DNA of 64,000 nt from Cryptomeria japonica (lineage: Eukaryota; Streptophyta; Pinopsida; Cupressales; Cupressaceae). Positions 33,763 to 45,085 of the stretch are shown piece after piece. The notes under the pieces are model-generated. The model saw only the letters and a program-made list of their open reading frames with translations. It had not been told where the DNA came from and made no database searches. The translations under genes and the position numbers were made by a program. The DNA lies in NCBI RefSeq assembly GCF_030272615.1, contig NC_081413.1:156865849-156929848 (forward strand). Direction: 5' to 3'. Each line of letters starts with the position of its first letter. Positions within the stretch are counted from its first letter, which is position 1.

Positions 33763-35337
33763 TTAACTTTCAATGGGATCATCAGAAAGGATGGAAGGGA
33801 TATCTTGATCTTTCTCAGGAAGTGGAATGTCAATGGGATTTGAAAGGACATTTTTTTCATGAAATGGAAGGGGATCATTTGGGATTGGATGGACCGGGAT
33901 ATCTTGATCTTGCTCAGGGAATGGAGTGTCAATAGGACTTTGGATAGGATGGACAAGAATAGGGGAATCATCATGAGTGTCTAGGAACATGGGGTCCTGG
34001 TCAACAATTGGATGGGATGATAAGGTTTCGGGATCTTGATCTTGATTTTCTTTAGGACTCGTTTCTTCATGCTCTAAATTATCCTCTTGACATGAGGCTA
34101 GACTTTGGATATGCATGGAGGATTCTGGCAAGGGCTCAATATTTTGGCATGAAGGAAATGCACTTTGAACATTTGTGATGGATTCTGGCAAGGAATCAAT
34201 GCTTGAACATGAGGAAGGGGGACTTCGAATGGGGTCCTCTAAAATAGGTAATGGCAATAAAGTGCATGGTGGCGTTGGGTATTGTATTTCTGAAACATGA
34301 CAAGGATGTGCATCATGAATTGGATTATCATGGCAATCAATTATGGATAGCCCTTGGGTAATTGCATCCTTGGGTGTATTGTTTGATGAGGACAATATGG
34401 AAGGTTCTTGTGAAACTTCTAAAGGTGTAGGGATAGATGCCACTGGAGAGTCAATTTGTTTGTGGGGAGATGAGGCATTGCTAGACATAGTTGTATTATC
34501 TTGATCTTCCTCAAAGAACTCACTTGGTAGGTTCCTTAAGAGCCTTGCAATAAAGCCACCTTTCTTTCGAGGTTTTGACATAGTTTCATCTGGAATTTGA
34601 ACTTGTTTGGAAAGAATTTGGTTTGATGTCATGTTTTGATTTCGAACTAGATGTTGATCAAATTGGTTTGACATGTTCAAAATTTGGCTTGGTGCATGTT
34701 GCAAGTTTTGTTTTTGAATTTGTGATTGTGGTTGTTGACATTGATATGTTGATTGAACTTGTTGATATTCCAACATTGGTTGAACTATTTGTTGACATTT
34801 TATAGCTGGTTGGACATATTGTTGAAATTGGACCATTGGTTGTGTCTGTTGGAAATGTTGGAGCTGTTGAACAATTGGTTGTGATGGTTGAAAATCTGAT
34901 TGATAGTAAACACCTTCTTGTTCTTGTTGTGGAGGCACATAATGTTGAAATTGATGTTGTCTCTTTTCTTGAAATTGTTTCATCATCTCTATTTGTGAGA
35001 GGAGAGCTGGTATGTCTGATCGTTCGATAAGAGACCTTACATCAATTGGCTCAATATTTGGATTTTGACCTGGAAGTTTTCGAAACATTTTGGACATTTG
35101 TGATCTATTCTTCTCAATGTTTTTCACTCTTTGTTCCAATATCTCCTCTTCTTGAGCTAGCTTCTCCTCTAGTTTTTGTATTTGGAGACTTGTTTCATCA
35201 TAAAAAGTTTGATCAATGTTGCTTTTTTGTTGGGTTGGATAGAATTGTGATTGCATTGTCGGTTGATATGTCAAACTTTGTTGCATCATTGGTGCTTGGA
35301 ACCTTGTTTCAATAGACATGTCACTATGCAAATGCAA
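33763..35337 (-). CDS. A gag-like, Gln/Pro-rich ORF (524 aa, intact)
   Basis: This is the longest uninterrupted ORF in the window. It has a short N-terminus, then a coiled-coil block (IQKLEEKLAQEEEILEQRV, residues about 52-70), then an RSLIERSDIPALLSQIEMMK block. A Gln-rich stretch follows (about residues 125-240), then a basic patch KPRKKGGFIARLLRNLPSEF (about 255-275), then a Pro/Ser/Asp-rich tail with repeated DQD(I/P)P motifs. The basic patch and following SSPHKQIDSPVASIPTP are clearly shared with element D (60,300-60,450), where they precede the protease. It therefore represents the N-terminal part of a Tat-type gag polyprotein lacking the recognisable capsid and everything downstream. 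The first ATG is at 35,337; a start at 35,319 (MSIETRF) is possible. Confidence 0.72.
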   Translation of the reverse strand: MHLHSDMSIETRFQAPMMQQSLTYQPTMQSQFYPTQQKSNIDQTFYDETSLQIQKLEEKLAQEEEILEQRVKNIEKNRSQMSKMFRKLPGQNPNIEPIDVRSLIERSDIPALLSQIEMMKQFQEKRQHQFQHYVPPQQEQEGVYYQSDFQPSQPIVQQLQHFQQTQPMVQFQQYVQPAIKCQQIVQPMLEYQQVQSTYQCQQPQSQIQKQNLQHAPSQILNMSNQFDQHLVRNQNMTSNQILSKQVQIPDETMSKPRKKGGFIARLLRNLPSEFFEEDQDNTTMSSNASSPHKQIDSPVASIPTPLEVSQEPSILSSSNNTPKDAITQGLSIIDCHDNPIHDAHPCHVSEIQYPTPPCTLLPLPILEDPIRSPPSSCSSIDSLPESITNVQSAFPSCQNIEPLPESSMHIQSLASCQEDNLEHEETSPKENQDQDPETLSSHPIVDQDPMFLDTHDDSPILVHPIQSPIDTPFPEQDQDIPVHPIPNDPLPFHEKNVLSNPIDIPLPEKDQDIPSILSDDPIES

Positions 35338-37175
35338 TATTTTTGGAATTTTTCAAGGGCAATATATGATATGCAACTAAATGCGAACTAAATGAATGAG
35401 AATGCAATCTATGGCAAGAATGCAACCTATGTTTTTGGTTGTTTTTCAAGATTTTGACAAACTTTTTGGAATGCAGATCTAAAAGAGACCCTTAGGAAAT
35501 TGAAATGATGTCTAGACCTCAAAGGACAAAAGGACCAAGTGACAAAAGGACAAAATGACAAAGTCTCCCCTATATGCTTGGATACTAAGCTAGGTTTGAC
35601 AAAATGATATTGATGACAAAAGGACAAAAGATTTAATAAGGTCTAGACTTCCTAACAATGACTTAGGGTTTATCAAAGATTTGGATTACTCAAGTATGAC
35701 AAAACCTAGTTTTGAGACTATATGCAAAAGGACAATTACTATGCAAGTGACCTTAATGTGACATGATAATGACCTAAGCTTAATGAAGAGACCTAGGGTA
35801 TGCGATGTATGACAATGGTATGACTTTAATGCAAGAGGACATATGCAAATGGATGACCCTTATTGATATGCAAAGGAGTATGACTTAGATGAAACCTAAC
35901 CTTGGTACTTGACAATGAACTTTGCAAAATGCAACCTAGGATGAACCTAAATGTAAGTGACATGCTTGTTGAGACAAGATTTTGAACAATATTTGCTAAC
36001 CATGTTTGAAGATGAGTTTTGAATCTTGATAAACTTTTGTTGGATGAATGTCTCTTGTGTTTAATCTTATGTTTTGAATCAATTTGTTTTGCTTTTTTGA
36101 AATGGGATGCAATTCAACTTTTGACAAGCAAAGAATACAAGATATTGCAACTTAGACTCAAGACAATCATGCTCATTTCCACATTTCTTATGGTAGGCAA
36201 AGACATTAGGTACTTGAGAGGTAGACTCATTATGAGATTCAAGGAGAATACATAGATGCTTGACCCCACGGGCTCCCCTCCACGACACTCACTTCTCAGG
36301 GCAGCCAAGCATCAGTCCCCATGGAAATCTCCCCATGGTGAACTTAGTATCTCTTCCAAGTATCCGAACTTGTCCTTCTCAAGCAACTAGAAGGGTTTTT
36401 GGCCTCTAAAACAAGGTGTGTAGTAAGGATTTCTGTTAAGTGTTACTCCTTGATGTCATGCAAGTGTGATTGAGACATTAAGCCCATCAAGATACCAAAC
36501 AAATGTAGTTGCGCAAGCACGATTTAGACCAAGAGGCCCTACTTAGATGTTGATATGAGAAAGAGTTCAAGGGTCATCACTTCCCAAGTAACTGCAATTC
36601 CCATGTAACACTTCCTTCAAAGCTTTCGCTCATCGGGTATTTTTTTATAGTGAGTTAGAATGCCAAGTAATTCTAGCCGTACTCACTTTGGGTCGTTCCC
36701 TTCTCACGATTATCACTTGCTTGCAAAAGCAAAGTGGTCGGGAAGGCAGGCCCTCTAAAGGAGACACACAATCAAAGACAAAAGCATGGTATCGAAGATC
36801 TGGATTTCTGATCACCCTAAAAGGATGAGAGCATACTCTCCTACTCCAATGTCACACTTAACAATCAAAGCAAAAACATGTTCATTCCAACCTATTAGAA
36901 ATCACTAGGTGCCTAAAACATTTAAAGACAAACACCAAGTTTAGTTGTTTCTCCAAGGCAACCTGCAAAACCCAAGTTAGAAGTTTAATTTGTTGTCTTT
37001 GACTATCGATTCTGCATAACACATGTTAGTAGTTTGATTTATTGTCTTTGCCATGCGTATGCCAAGATTCTGCACAGATAATTAGTACCAAAATCCAAAG
37101 CACAGAAAACAGAATGCAAAAACTAAACAAATTTCAAGTAAAACATTGCATTTTTACCCCTGTTTTGGACTTTAC
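35338..37175 (-). other. A leader, non-coding
   Basis: This is the stretch between the PBS-proximal word array and the gag-like ORF. It includes a GACAAAAGGACAAAA-type repeat cluster (35,520-35,640). A segment at 36,240-36,860 (for example CCTCTAAAGGAG, GCAAAGTGGTC, TTCCCTTCTCAC) resembles parts of element D's leader at 58,680-59,200 and may be a conserved structured leader. No gene is seen. Confidence 0.45.
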
Positions 37176-37296
37176 ACAGGCGCAAAACTCAGGACACAGG
37201 TGCAGAATGCAGGACACAAGCACAAAATGTCTTCAACACAGGCGCAGAATGCTCAACACAGGCGCAGGTTGCTTCACACAGGTGCAGAAGTCTCTA
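37176..37296 (-). repeat. A 5' leader word array (CTGCGCCTGTGT)
   Basis: On the plus strand six copies of ACACAGG(C/T)GCA(G/A) or close variants are spaced 17-25 bp apart; in element orientation the word is CTGCGCCTGTGT. It lies about 95-215 bp inside the PBS. Confidence 0.9.
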
Positions 37297-37389
37297 GAAA
37301 ACCCTGCACGACCCTGTTTTTGGGTTTTTTGGCCTGCAAATCAACTTGAAAGCACTCAAAGACACAATAAAGGGATTAGATGGTTAGTG

Positions 37390-37407
37390 TTCACGTCGGG
37401 TTCACCA
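37390..37407 (-). promoter_or_regulatory. A primer-binding site
   Basis: On the minus strand TGGTGAACCCGACGTGAA follows the LTR end (CTACA) by a few bases. The identical string is the PBS of element E at 62,882-62,899. I do not assign the tRNA. Confidence 0.85.
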
Positions 37408-37412
37408 ATTAA

Positions 37413-39034
37413 TGTAGCATAGGAATTTGGGAATCATCACAAGCATTATAAAAACTAACCATTAGCTCAATCACGAAAGCACAATTGCAATGATCTATCC
37501 TAAACAACACTCAATAGAGACATGAAATAAAAGCATTCAAAACTAGAAATTAAGCAAACCATAGGTATGATTTGAATGCTCCTTCGTCCGGCTCCATTGT
37601 CCTTCTTTCTTCTCCAAATAGTTTTTTTGTAGATCTCACCTTCAAGTGCATAAACCTAATTGAGAAAGCAAGATTGACATTGACACAAGAATACTCGAAG
37701 CGTGATTTGACAAAGTGATTAGAAATTCAATAGTCTGATTAGGGGATTAAGAATCAAGGGTCAAGGGATTTGATTGAATAAATTCATCCAATTTATAGAA
37801 GAATTGGAGAAAAGACAAGATTAGCATGATAATGATTCGAATGGAAATTCAAATCAAGAATAACAAAATTATGACATGTGTATGACAAATTGCTATGCAA
37901 GGATTTATGACAATTTATGACAAATTGCTATGCAAAGATTTATGACAATTTATGACAAATTTCTATGCAAGGATTGATTGATTGTCAATTATGACAAATT
38001 ATGACAAATTTCTATGTCATTTCCATGAATTTAGGAGAGAAATAGGAGGAAATTGAAATTAGGAATTAGAAAATTAAGAAATTAGAAAATGAGGAATTTA
38101 GGAAATTAGAAAAAGATGAAATTGATGAAAATTAGAAATTAGGTAAATTAATTAATAATTTGTCATTTATTAATTAATTCACAAAAAGAGGAATAATTAG
38201 CCAATTAAATGAACATTTAATTGTGACAAGAAGACTTAGGATAAATAAATAATTTATTAATCCTAAAGGAAGAAATGACAAACCAGGTTAAATGATGAAA
38301 TCACGAAACCCTAGAAGATGAATTAGGTCTTGATGAAAGATAATTGACTTGATCATGATTTTAAATTGATAAATGACCAATGTTATAAATGATTCGATTG
38401 AGAAAATGCGCCAATTGACGAGGAACAATGACAAATTGATCCAAATTGACATAATTGAGACAAACAACGATCGATGACAAATCGATCGCAAAATGACAAG
38501 ATTGACAAGAGGACAACGATTGATGACAAAATAGATTGAAAAACGAAAATATTGAAAATGACCACGATCAATGACGAATCGATCGCAAAATGACAAGATC
38601 GAACATGACAACGACCGATGACAAATCGATCGCAAAACGACAAGATTGAAAATGATAAGGATTGATGATAAATCGATCGCGAGATGACAAGATAGATAAG
38701 AGGACAATGATCGATGACAAATCGATCGCAAGATTGACAGGAGGACAAAACCTTAATTAGGATTGACGATGTCCAAAATGATGACAAATGAGTACGCACA
38801 TTGATGCGACAGGATAAAATTGATCAAAATCATGATTGGATAGTATTGTCGACAAGACCAAATTCGAGAGCGAGATAAATGAAGAATGTAGAAGAATGAC
38901 TCGATGCTCGCAAATGATAAAAACCAAGTACGAATCATAGGAGAAATGTTAATGCGACGCAAAACCTAAAATGAGGCAATGCGTAAATGTTAAAGTATGA
39001 CTTCGCAAGCGTTGACCATTTTTAGGTGTCTACA
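37413..39034 (-). repeat. A 5' LTR
   Basis: 1,622 bp, TGTAG...CTACA, complete at both ends (TG/CA termini on either strand). It holds the same minisatellite (38,459-38,753) and AT-rich inverted repeats (38,140-38,270) as the other LTR, and few differences from it are visible. Confidence 0.94.
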
Positions 39035-39551
39035 CATATGTTTATGGGTGAAGTTGTTATCAAGTATTGAATGTATTTGAAGTGATCAGACTTATCAGTT
39101 TATGATTGTCTGAAGTCTTACTGTGTTTAACCGGTATTGCCATGGTTAAGTTCAGTGATGAAGACAACTAGTTGGTATTGTTCTAACTTGATAAGTTGTC
39201 GAGAAACTTTTTGTTTGTACTGATTCACCCCCCCTCTCAGTATCGATTAGGGTATTTGTTGTTCATCATTATTCATCATAATCTACCTAGCTAAGAACCT
39301 GACATTTAATGCCTAGACCAAGCACATTTATGTTCAATATCATTTTGTCAGAGATATGGCTGGGGATGGTAGGGTGAAGCTGGTTAAGGTAGAGACTTTG
39401 ATGAATGTTGCAGATTCCTTAACTAAGGCTATGAGCACAAAGAAGTCAAGATGGTGTTTGGAATCTATGGGCCTCTCAACACTTAGCAATTAAAATATGA
39501 TGTTGGTACCCCTCTCGTTTCTCTCACAAAGTGTTTGATAAATGGGAGATT
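39035..39551 (+). repeat. second copy of C2 LTR end and C1 tail
   Basis: 39,035-39,282 repeats the end of the C2 3' LTR, and 39,283-39,537 repeats the C1 RNase H tail. Together they match 25,449-25,950 with about a dozen differences. Only this copy continues into C1's polypurine tract (AATGGGAGA, 39,541-39,549) and 3' LTR, so this is the genuine continuation of C1. Confidence 0.93.
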
Positions 39552-39642
39552 TGTTAGGAAATGGTGTCTCAACCATGAAATAGTTAAAGGGTACTAGTGG
39601 GTTTAGATGGCTGGATAGACGCGTGTTTTTTTAACTTAGGTG
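39552..39642 (+). repeat. C1 3' LTR, first fragment
   Basis: Starts TGTTAGGAAATGG just after the polypurine tract and is cut by element B after AGGTG. It resumes at 55,941. Confidence 0.85.
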
Positions 39643-40414
39643 TGTAGACACCTAAAATTGTCATGTCTAATTAAATAAATATCTTTATTTATTTAATTAC
39701 TTTAGCCTAATTCTTTTATTAATTAAATAAATTCTTATTTATTTAATTAATTAATTTATCTTCTTCTAGCCTTATTTCTCATTTAAATAAATACATTTAT
39801 TTATTTAAATTATCATTTTCCTAAATTAAATAAATACTTTTATTTATTTAATTATCCCCCTTCTTCTATTAATTAAATAGATCTTTATTTATTTAATTAA
39901 TTCATTAACCTTTTCCACCTATGACACATGTCATTCATCTCTTAATTCATACACTACCTACCCTTTCATTATTTTCTTATTTCCTTTACCTACCCTCTAA
40001 TCATAGCCGACCTCTTTTACACCTCTCAATCTCATCCTTCCATTTCTTATAGTGTCTTCTATATAAGGAGATGCTTCCTTCATTATCAAACCCCCCGATG
40101 ATTATTGACTACACTACGCTTTTGAACTTTCATATGCGATCCTACTTGCAACCACATTTTCGTTCTTTGTTGAGCTCTTGTGCACATAAAATCTGAGAGC
40201 AAATATACCAAGCAAGATCAATGGAGATAGGAAGAATGGAGGTCCAAAACCTATTGGACATGTGATGGTATAATCTTTGTGATTTCATTTGATTTGCATT
40301 GTCTTAGGTAATCTTCATATGTTATGGTGGATCTTTGTTGCTGTTAGGCTAGGGTTTTGTGGTTGAATTCATTTGGTCTTTCAATATTGTTGTTATCCAT
40401 TTTCACCGTATACA
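39643..40414 (+). repeat. B 5' LTR
   Basis: 772 bp, same length as the 3' copy. The differences are few and mostly transitions. TATATAAGG at 40,060 is the likely core promoter (55,581 in the 3' copy). The first 260 bp form a run of AT-rich inverted repeats. Confidence 0.96.
39669..39903. repeat. five successive AT-rich hairpins in B U3
   Basis: Five inverted repeats of the form (A)ATTAAATAAAT-loop-ATTTATTTAAT(T) centre near 39,683, 39,735, 39,796, 39,837 and 39,886. Arms are about 10-14 bp and loops 4-7 bases. The same array is at 55,190-55,425 in the 3' LTR. Confidence 0.9.
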
Positions 40415-40417
40415 TTT

Positions 40418-40435
40418 TGGCACGCCCGGTGGGAC
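40418..40435 (+). promoter_or_regulatory. B primer-binding site
   Basis: TGGCACGCCCGGTGGGAC begins three bases after the LTR end. It has the expected leading TGG (complement of CCA). The tRNA is not assigned; it differs from the PBS of A/E and of D. Confidence 0.85.
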
Positions 40436-40586
40436 TCTTGTCCCTTTTGAATTTAACGTCTTTTGTTACAGATTTTGTGTTTTGAAGTTGCAGAGCTGAC
40501 ATTTCCGACAACATTTTGATATTTTCGTGTTTGAGTACTTTCGGATTGCGTTTTTGATTTTCTGCCGCATCTGCGACATCTAGAAT

Positions 40587-40796
40587 CGCGTTTGTGTCCT
40601 CGACAGTATTTTATTTTTCTACACATTTTGAAAGTCGCGTCTGTGTTCCCTAGTCACGTCTGTGGATTTTTTAGGCGCGTCTGCGTCTAGGAGTCACGTT
40701 TGTGTTCTGGAACCACATCTGTGTCGGCTTTAGGCGCGTCTACAAAATTTTATAGCGTTTGTGTTTTTGATAACCACGTCTGTGTGAATTTGTTAC
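40587..40796 (+). repeat. B leader word array 1 (CACGTCTGTGT)
   Basis: About nine copies of a word like (C/G)(A/G)CGT(C/T)TGTGT occur at irregular 15-40-bp spacing, for example near 40,645, 40,665, 40,703 and 40,775. The flanking sequence between copies is unrelated. Confidence 0.88.
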
Positions 40797-41997
40797 ATTT
40801 TGATTTTTCTTTGATTTGGTTTTGCATCATTCAGATTTTAGATTTGGTTTATTTTGAGCTAACATCTTCAGATCTAGCTAACGAAATTGGGGCAGCTTGT
40901 CTTGAAAGCAAAATCGTTTTGTCGAAGGCCCCTATTTCACAAAGTCTTTTGGATCTAAAATTTACCTAACTTGTGTGCTTGTAGGAAGGGGTGATTATTT
41001 GAAACAATCCAAACTACTAATAGATCTTTGTTGTAGGACCTTGGCAAGGGTTTTTTTATCTTTATTGTGTGCCTTGGTTTCATAGATTAGCAAACACTTC
41101 AATTGGTGCACTAAAATTGAACCACTGTTTTTTGTGTCTTGAGCAATAGGCTCTTTTTGTTTAATCTTTAGAGGGTCTGTCTCCCCGTGTGGTCATTAGG
41201 ACTACTAGTGAGGAGAGAATGACCCAAGTGCTAGCAAAAGAAAACTCATCTTCTTCCAAACCCCTATAAATAACTGTATTCATGGTGAAAACTATGGATA
41301 ACGTGTGCTGATTAGTTCATACCAACACTATGTCTCCCCATAAACCCGTTTGATCAAATTTATTTGATCATTTGTAGGGTGTAACCCCTACCGGCTAGGA
41401 GCCTTCTGTATATACAAAGCTGAAAGTACCGCATGTATGGCCACACAAGCGGATGCCCTTACTAGCACCTTTTTGTTTTAGAACCCAAAATCCTTCTAGT
41501 TGTTGGGGCAGGAGGTTGGACCTCTGGTAGCGGCCCACACACATACGGTTCTTAGTAGAGATATAAAGTTCACCACAAGGAGTTTTCGTGAGGACTGATG
41601 CTTGGTTGCCCCAAGAAGTGAGTGTCGAGGGTGGAGCCAGTGGGGTCAAGCATCTAAGTATCCACTCTGAATAGCGTAGCCTCGGGGGAAAATCCATGTG
41701 GGATTGACAACTATTGTCTTGGCTAGCCATAAGAATTGTGCTTGACTTATTTTGAACAATCAAACATTCAAGACTAAACATCAAAATATTGTGTCTTTTG
41801 TGTCTTCAAGTGTATGCAAAACAATTTTACATCAAACAACACAATTTTTTTTTGGAGTCATTTTGGAGTCTAAACACTTGCAAACATTGAGTCCTCATCA
41901 ACACTGTGTCCTCTTGTCACGAAAAACAATCAAACATTCAGATTTGGTCACAACAAGCAACTTCACAGATTGGAAAAATTGCACAAAGTTTGCAGAA
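40797..41997 (+). other. B leader, middle part
   Basis: Non-coding leader between the two word arrays. It contains a block (41,160-41,700) with GGTCTGTCTCCCC, AGGAGAGAATGACCCAAGTG and TCGAGGGTGGAGCCAG, phrases reminiscent of the D leader block at 58,740-58,860. The ORFs here (40,700-40,969; minus 41,395-41,784) show no family signal. Confidence 0.5.
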
Positions 41998-42158
41998 ACA
42001 CGTATGTGTCTTTTGAGCAACATTGAATTTACAACATCTCAGAAACGTGTCTGTGTATGACAGAACCACGTCTGTGTCATTTAAGCATGTCTGTGTCTGA
42101 CAGAATAGCATTTGTGTCATTTAAATGCGTCTGTGAAGTATACAGCACGTCTGTGTTC
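41998..42158 (+). repeat. B leader word array 2 (CACGTCTGTGT)
   Basis: About seven more copies of the same word (near 42,001, 42,047, 42,067, 42,086, 42,109, 42,128 and 42,147), interleaved with TGACAGAA and CATTTAA phrases. They end about 490 bp before gag. Confidence 0.88.
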
Positions 42159-42646
42159 AGAATTGAAAACTTTCATAATCCAGCCAACAAGGAACAATCA
42201 GTTTCAGACTTATTGAGCTTCCTAGGTATCTCTTTGGGTTTCCATCAAGCATTCAACCTGTCTTTGGGTCTCACAAAGTCCATCAATGCTTTACACCTTA
42301 CATTACATTCACATTTGTCTAAACTTGAGTCAAAAGGTCACTTACTTGTCCTCATCATACTTTGTCAACATACTACATACAACAACATTTTGCTAAGTGG
42401 TCCCTCATCAAGGTCTATCACCTTTGGGTCTCATTTGGTCTTACTTAGAGTCAAGGTCAACTTACCTCATCAAGAGAAACTATCATCTCTTTGGAAGTCA
42501 CACCTACTCTACTACATACATACTTGGTCTTACACTTTGGACATTGCAAGTACACCTTAGATTCATTTAAATTCCATCCAACTCTTGGTCTTCCATACTC
42601 TTTCCATATTCATCTAGTCTCACACATCTTGGTCAATACCTAGTTC
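42159..42646 (+). other. B pre-gag leader
   Basis: Rich in TTTGGGTCTC, CTTGGTCTT and CATCAAGG phrases repeated loosely. A frame is open from 42,057 to 42,560 but has no recognisable domain. I treat it as leader. Confidence 0.4.
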
Positions 42647-45082
42647 ATGGTTGAAACCCATTCCCAAAAATCTAGGAGAGAAACTAAAGAGGCTCAAGAG
42701 TACGCAAACATGAGTTCCTATGAATATGACAATGATATCTTTTTCAATTCTGATCATACTACATTACCTGACATGGATGCCTATAGAAACATTCCAAATG
42801 TTGAGAACATGGACACTACAAACAACAATGATACACACAATGACAATATGGAAAACTTTTCAGTACATTCAACAGAAGTGGAAGACACCATTATGAATCC
42901 CCATTTCAATCGATTGGTTAAGGAAATAATGAGGAGAGATAGACAATACTTTCTACAAGTGATGGCACAAAGTGGAGCCAAGATCCCTCATGATTTTGAA
43001 ATGTCTCAAATAATGGAACATAGACCATTGCAACAAACTCACTCCAACATGGATCAAAGGAGGCCTAATAGTGGAGGCAATAGAGGTCCACATATGGTGC
43101 CTGAATCACCATCATCTTTGTTTCAAAAACCAGAGGTCCCATACACACATGGTCAAGCATATGATACTCACCTTCGCAGACCATTATGGAGGTCTTATGT
43201 AGAAAAATATACTCAATCACATACCAATGCTAAGGATCAACCACCAAAGCAATTGGATATCCAAAGGCATGCTCAAAATTTGGACACAAGGAAACCCCGT
43301 GTCAAATTTGGGGGCGACACATTAGAACAAACTCATGACATGCCTGTAGAGTATGGTATACATGGTCAAAGCAGATATTCCATTCCTCATCATGACTCTA
43401 TACCAACTGGTCCATATACATAGCATCATTATAGACCTCCTCCATACGAACACGTGTATGATCAATATCATCCATATATGCAACATGCTCCTCCTCCACC
43501 CGATGGTTCAGGCTTGGGGTATGGTCCAAGAAGTCGGTCTCCACCTAAGAACAATTTGGAACAACAAATCAAGGATTTACAAAAGAAAATGGAGGACATA
43601 AATACACTGAAGCTAACTTACACAATGAGAGACATATGTCCCTATCCATTTGACAAGAGCATTCCAATGCCTCCATTTCCTACACACTTTGTGACACCTA
43701 AGTTTGATAAATACAAAGGAAAAGGGGATCCTAAGGCACACATAAGACAATTTTTCACAACTTGCATTGAAGTAGCAGCAAAAGAGACATATTTGATGAG
43801 ATTATCCCCACAAAGCTTAGGTGATCAAGTTATGGAATGGTTCTCCCAACTTCCACCTGGAATTAAGTCATGGGGTGACTTAGCAAAGGTATTTATCCAA
43901 CATTTCTCATACAACATAGAGACAGACATATCAGTCACTACCTTGTGCAACACCAAGCAAAGGGATGGAAAGTCTTTCTCATCATTTTTACAAAGATGAA
44001 GGAATCTAGCCAGCAGATGCTCTTGTGAAATTCCACAAAAACAAATGGTAGAGATTTTCACCCAAAATGTTAACAAAGACATTGGTTATGACCTAAGAAA
44101 AGCTTGTTTGTCCACTTTTAAGGACATCATTGAAAAAGGCTTAGCAACAAAGAAGGTCCTAATTGAACAAGGAGTCATTAAGATATTCAAGGAAAACAAA
44201 GATGACTTTAAAGGAAAAGATAAGCCAAGATTTTGGAATAAAAACAAGAACACAGTCAATGATGGTGTTGTGGATGCCAATACAGTGCGACCTAAAATTG
44301 TTTTTTCTGGATCAAGCTCTACAAACAATCAAGTGAATACTCAAACAACTTCAAAGTCATGAAGGAAGCACACTCCATTGGGAGAACCACTTGAGTCAGT
44401 TTTCAAGAAGCTAGTGGCAAACAAGGTAATCACAGTTCTAGATTTTCCTCCATACGAACCAAAGGTCAAACCAAATTGGTGGAATGATGATGAGTATTGC
44501 AAATTTCACAAGAGCAAGGGTCATAAGATAGGAAATTTCCATCGATTGAAGAACATCATACAAGATCTCATTGATAGAGGTGACATTGAGATTGAAGGAC
44601 ATTCATCTAATCAAGAACATGAGATGTTTAAGGAACCATTTCCAAAGCATGACAAAGGAAAATGTAAAGCCACAGATGACCAAACCAACTATACCAGAGC
44701 ATCCTATAACTAAGATTCAACTATCAATCACATTTCAATGGACAATTATGTCTCTACCATTATCATCAAGGATAAAACGCTTGAGAATTCTACCCAAAGA
44801 CCCAAGATTGTCCTAAAAGGCATTGGATCTTCTTCCGAACCTACCTCTGAATGTAATGTTACAACTCATCGAGGTAAATTCACTTTGCAAGGTGCTCTAG
44901 CTAAAAACACCGCTTCCTTGACAGCCAAGCCTGAATATGACCTTGTAGAAAAGTTAGGGAAGACACCCATGCTCATCTCCATCCTTGAGCTCTTACGCAT
45001 ATCCCCTGCGCATAAAACTATCCTTGACAAAATCTTGAGAGACACTACTGTCCCTACTAATCTGAAAGTGGACCAGTTTTAA
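42647..45082 (+). pseudogene. B gag (Retrotrans_gag), interrupted by stops only
   Basis: The start at 42,647 (MVETHSQKSRRE) follows the leader. An N-terminal polar and coiled region precedes the capsid block (about 43,670-43,995): FDKYKGKGDPKAHIRQF and MEWFSQLPPGIKSWGDLAKVF, the classic Retrotrans_gag pattern. A C-x-F-H-x(4)-G-H zinc-knuckle-like motif follows at about 44,500, but its last Cys is replaced by Phe. Stops are TAG 43,421, TGA 43,997, TGA 44,360, TAA 44,711 and TAA 45,080, all in the same frame with no indel. Several sit where a Gln or Arg codon would become a stop by C-to-T change. Confidence 0.92.
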
Positions 45083-45085
45083 GCC

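Larger units (their letters stand above)
25985..39034 (-). mobile_element. non-autonomous Tat-like LTR element A (no pol)
   Basis: Read on the minus strand, A has a 5' LTR (39,034-37,413), a PBS (37,407-37,390), a leader, a gag-like ORF (35,337-33,763) and Pro/Ser-rich ORF remnants. A non-coding region with conserved hairpin modules follows, then an antisense PMD ORF, a polypurine tract (27,602-27,589) and a 3' LTR (27,588 to about 25,985). LTRs open TGTAGACACCTAAAA, as in element B, and the polypurine tract is the same as B's. No protease, RT or integrase was found, so A would depend on a relative in trans. The left LTR lacks its outer end, and no target duplication is present. Confidence 0.85.

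Noticed and set aside
34623-35315. Plus-strand Val/Phe-rich ORFs that look membrane-like
   Set aside because: Shadows of the Gln-rich gag-like ORF on the minus strand; antisense Gln/Glu codons give Leu, Phe and Val.
37176-37296. Possible CRISPR array (regular short repeats)
   Set aside because: Spacing is irregular, repeats are imperfect 10-12-mers, and the context is a eukaryotic retrotransposon leader.
42057-42560. 167-codon ORF before B gag
   Set aside because: In the leader, with composition from repeated TTGGGTCTC and CATCAAG words; no domain and no counterpart in D.
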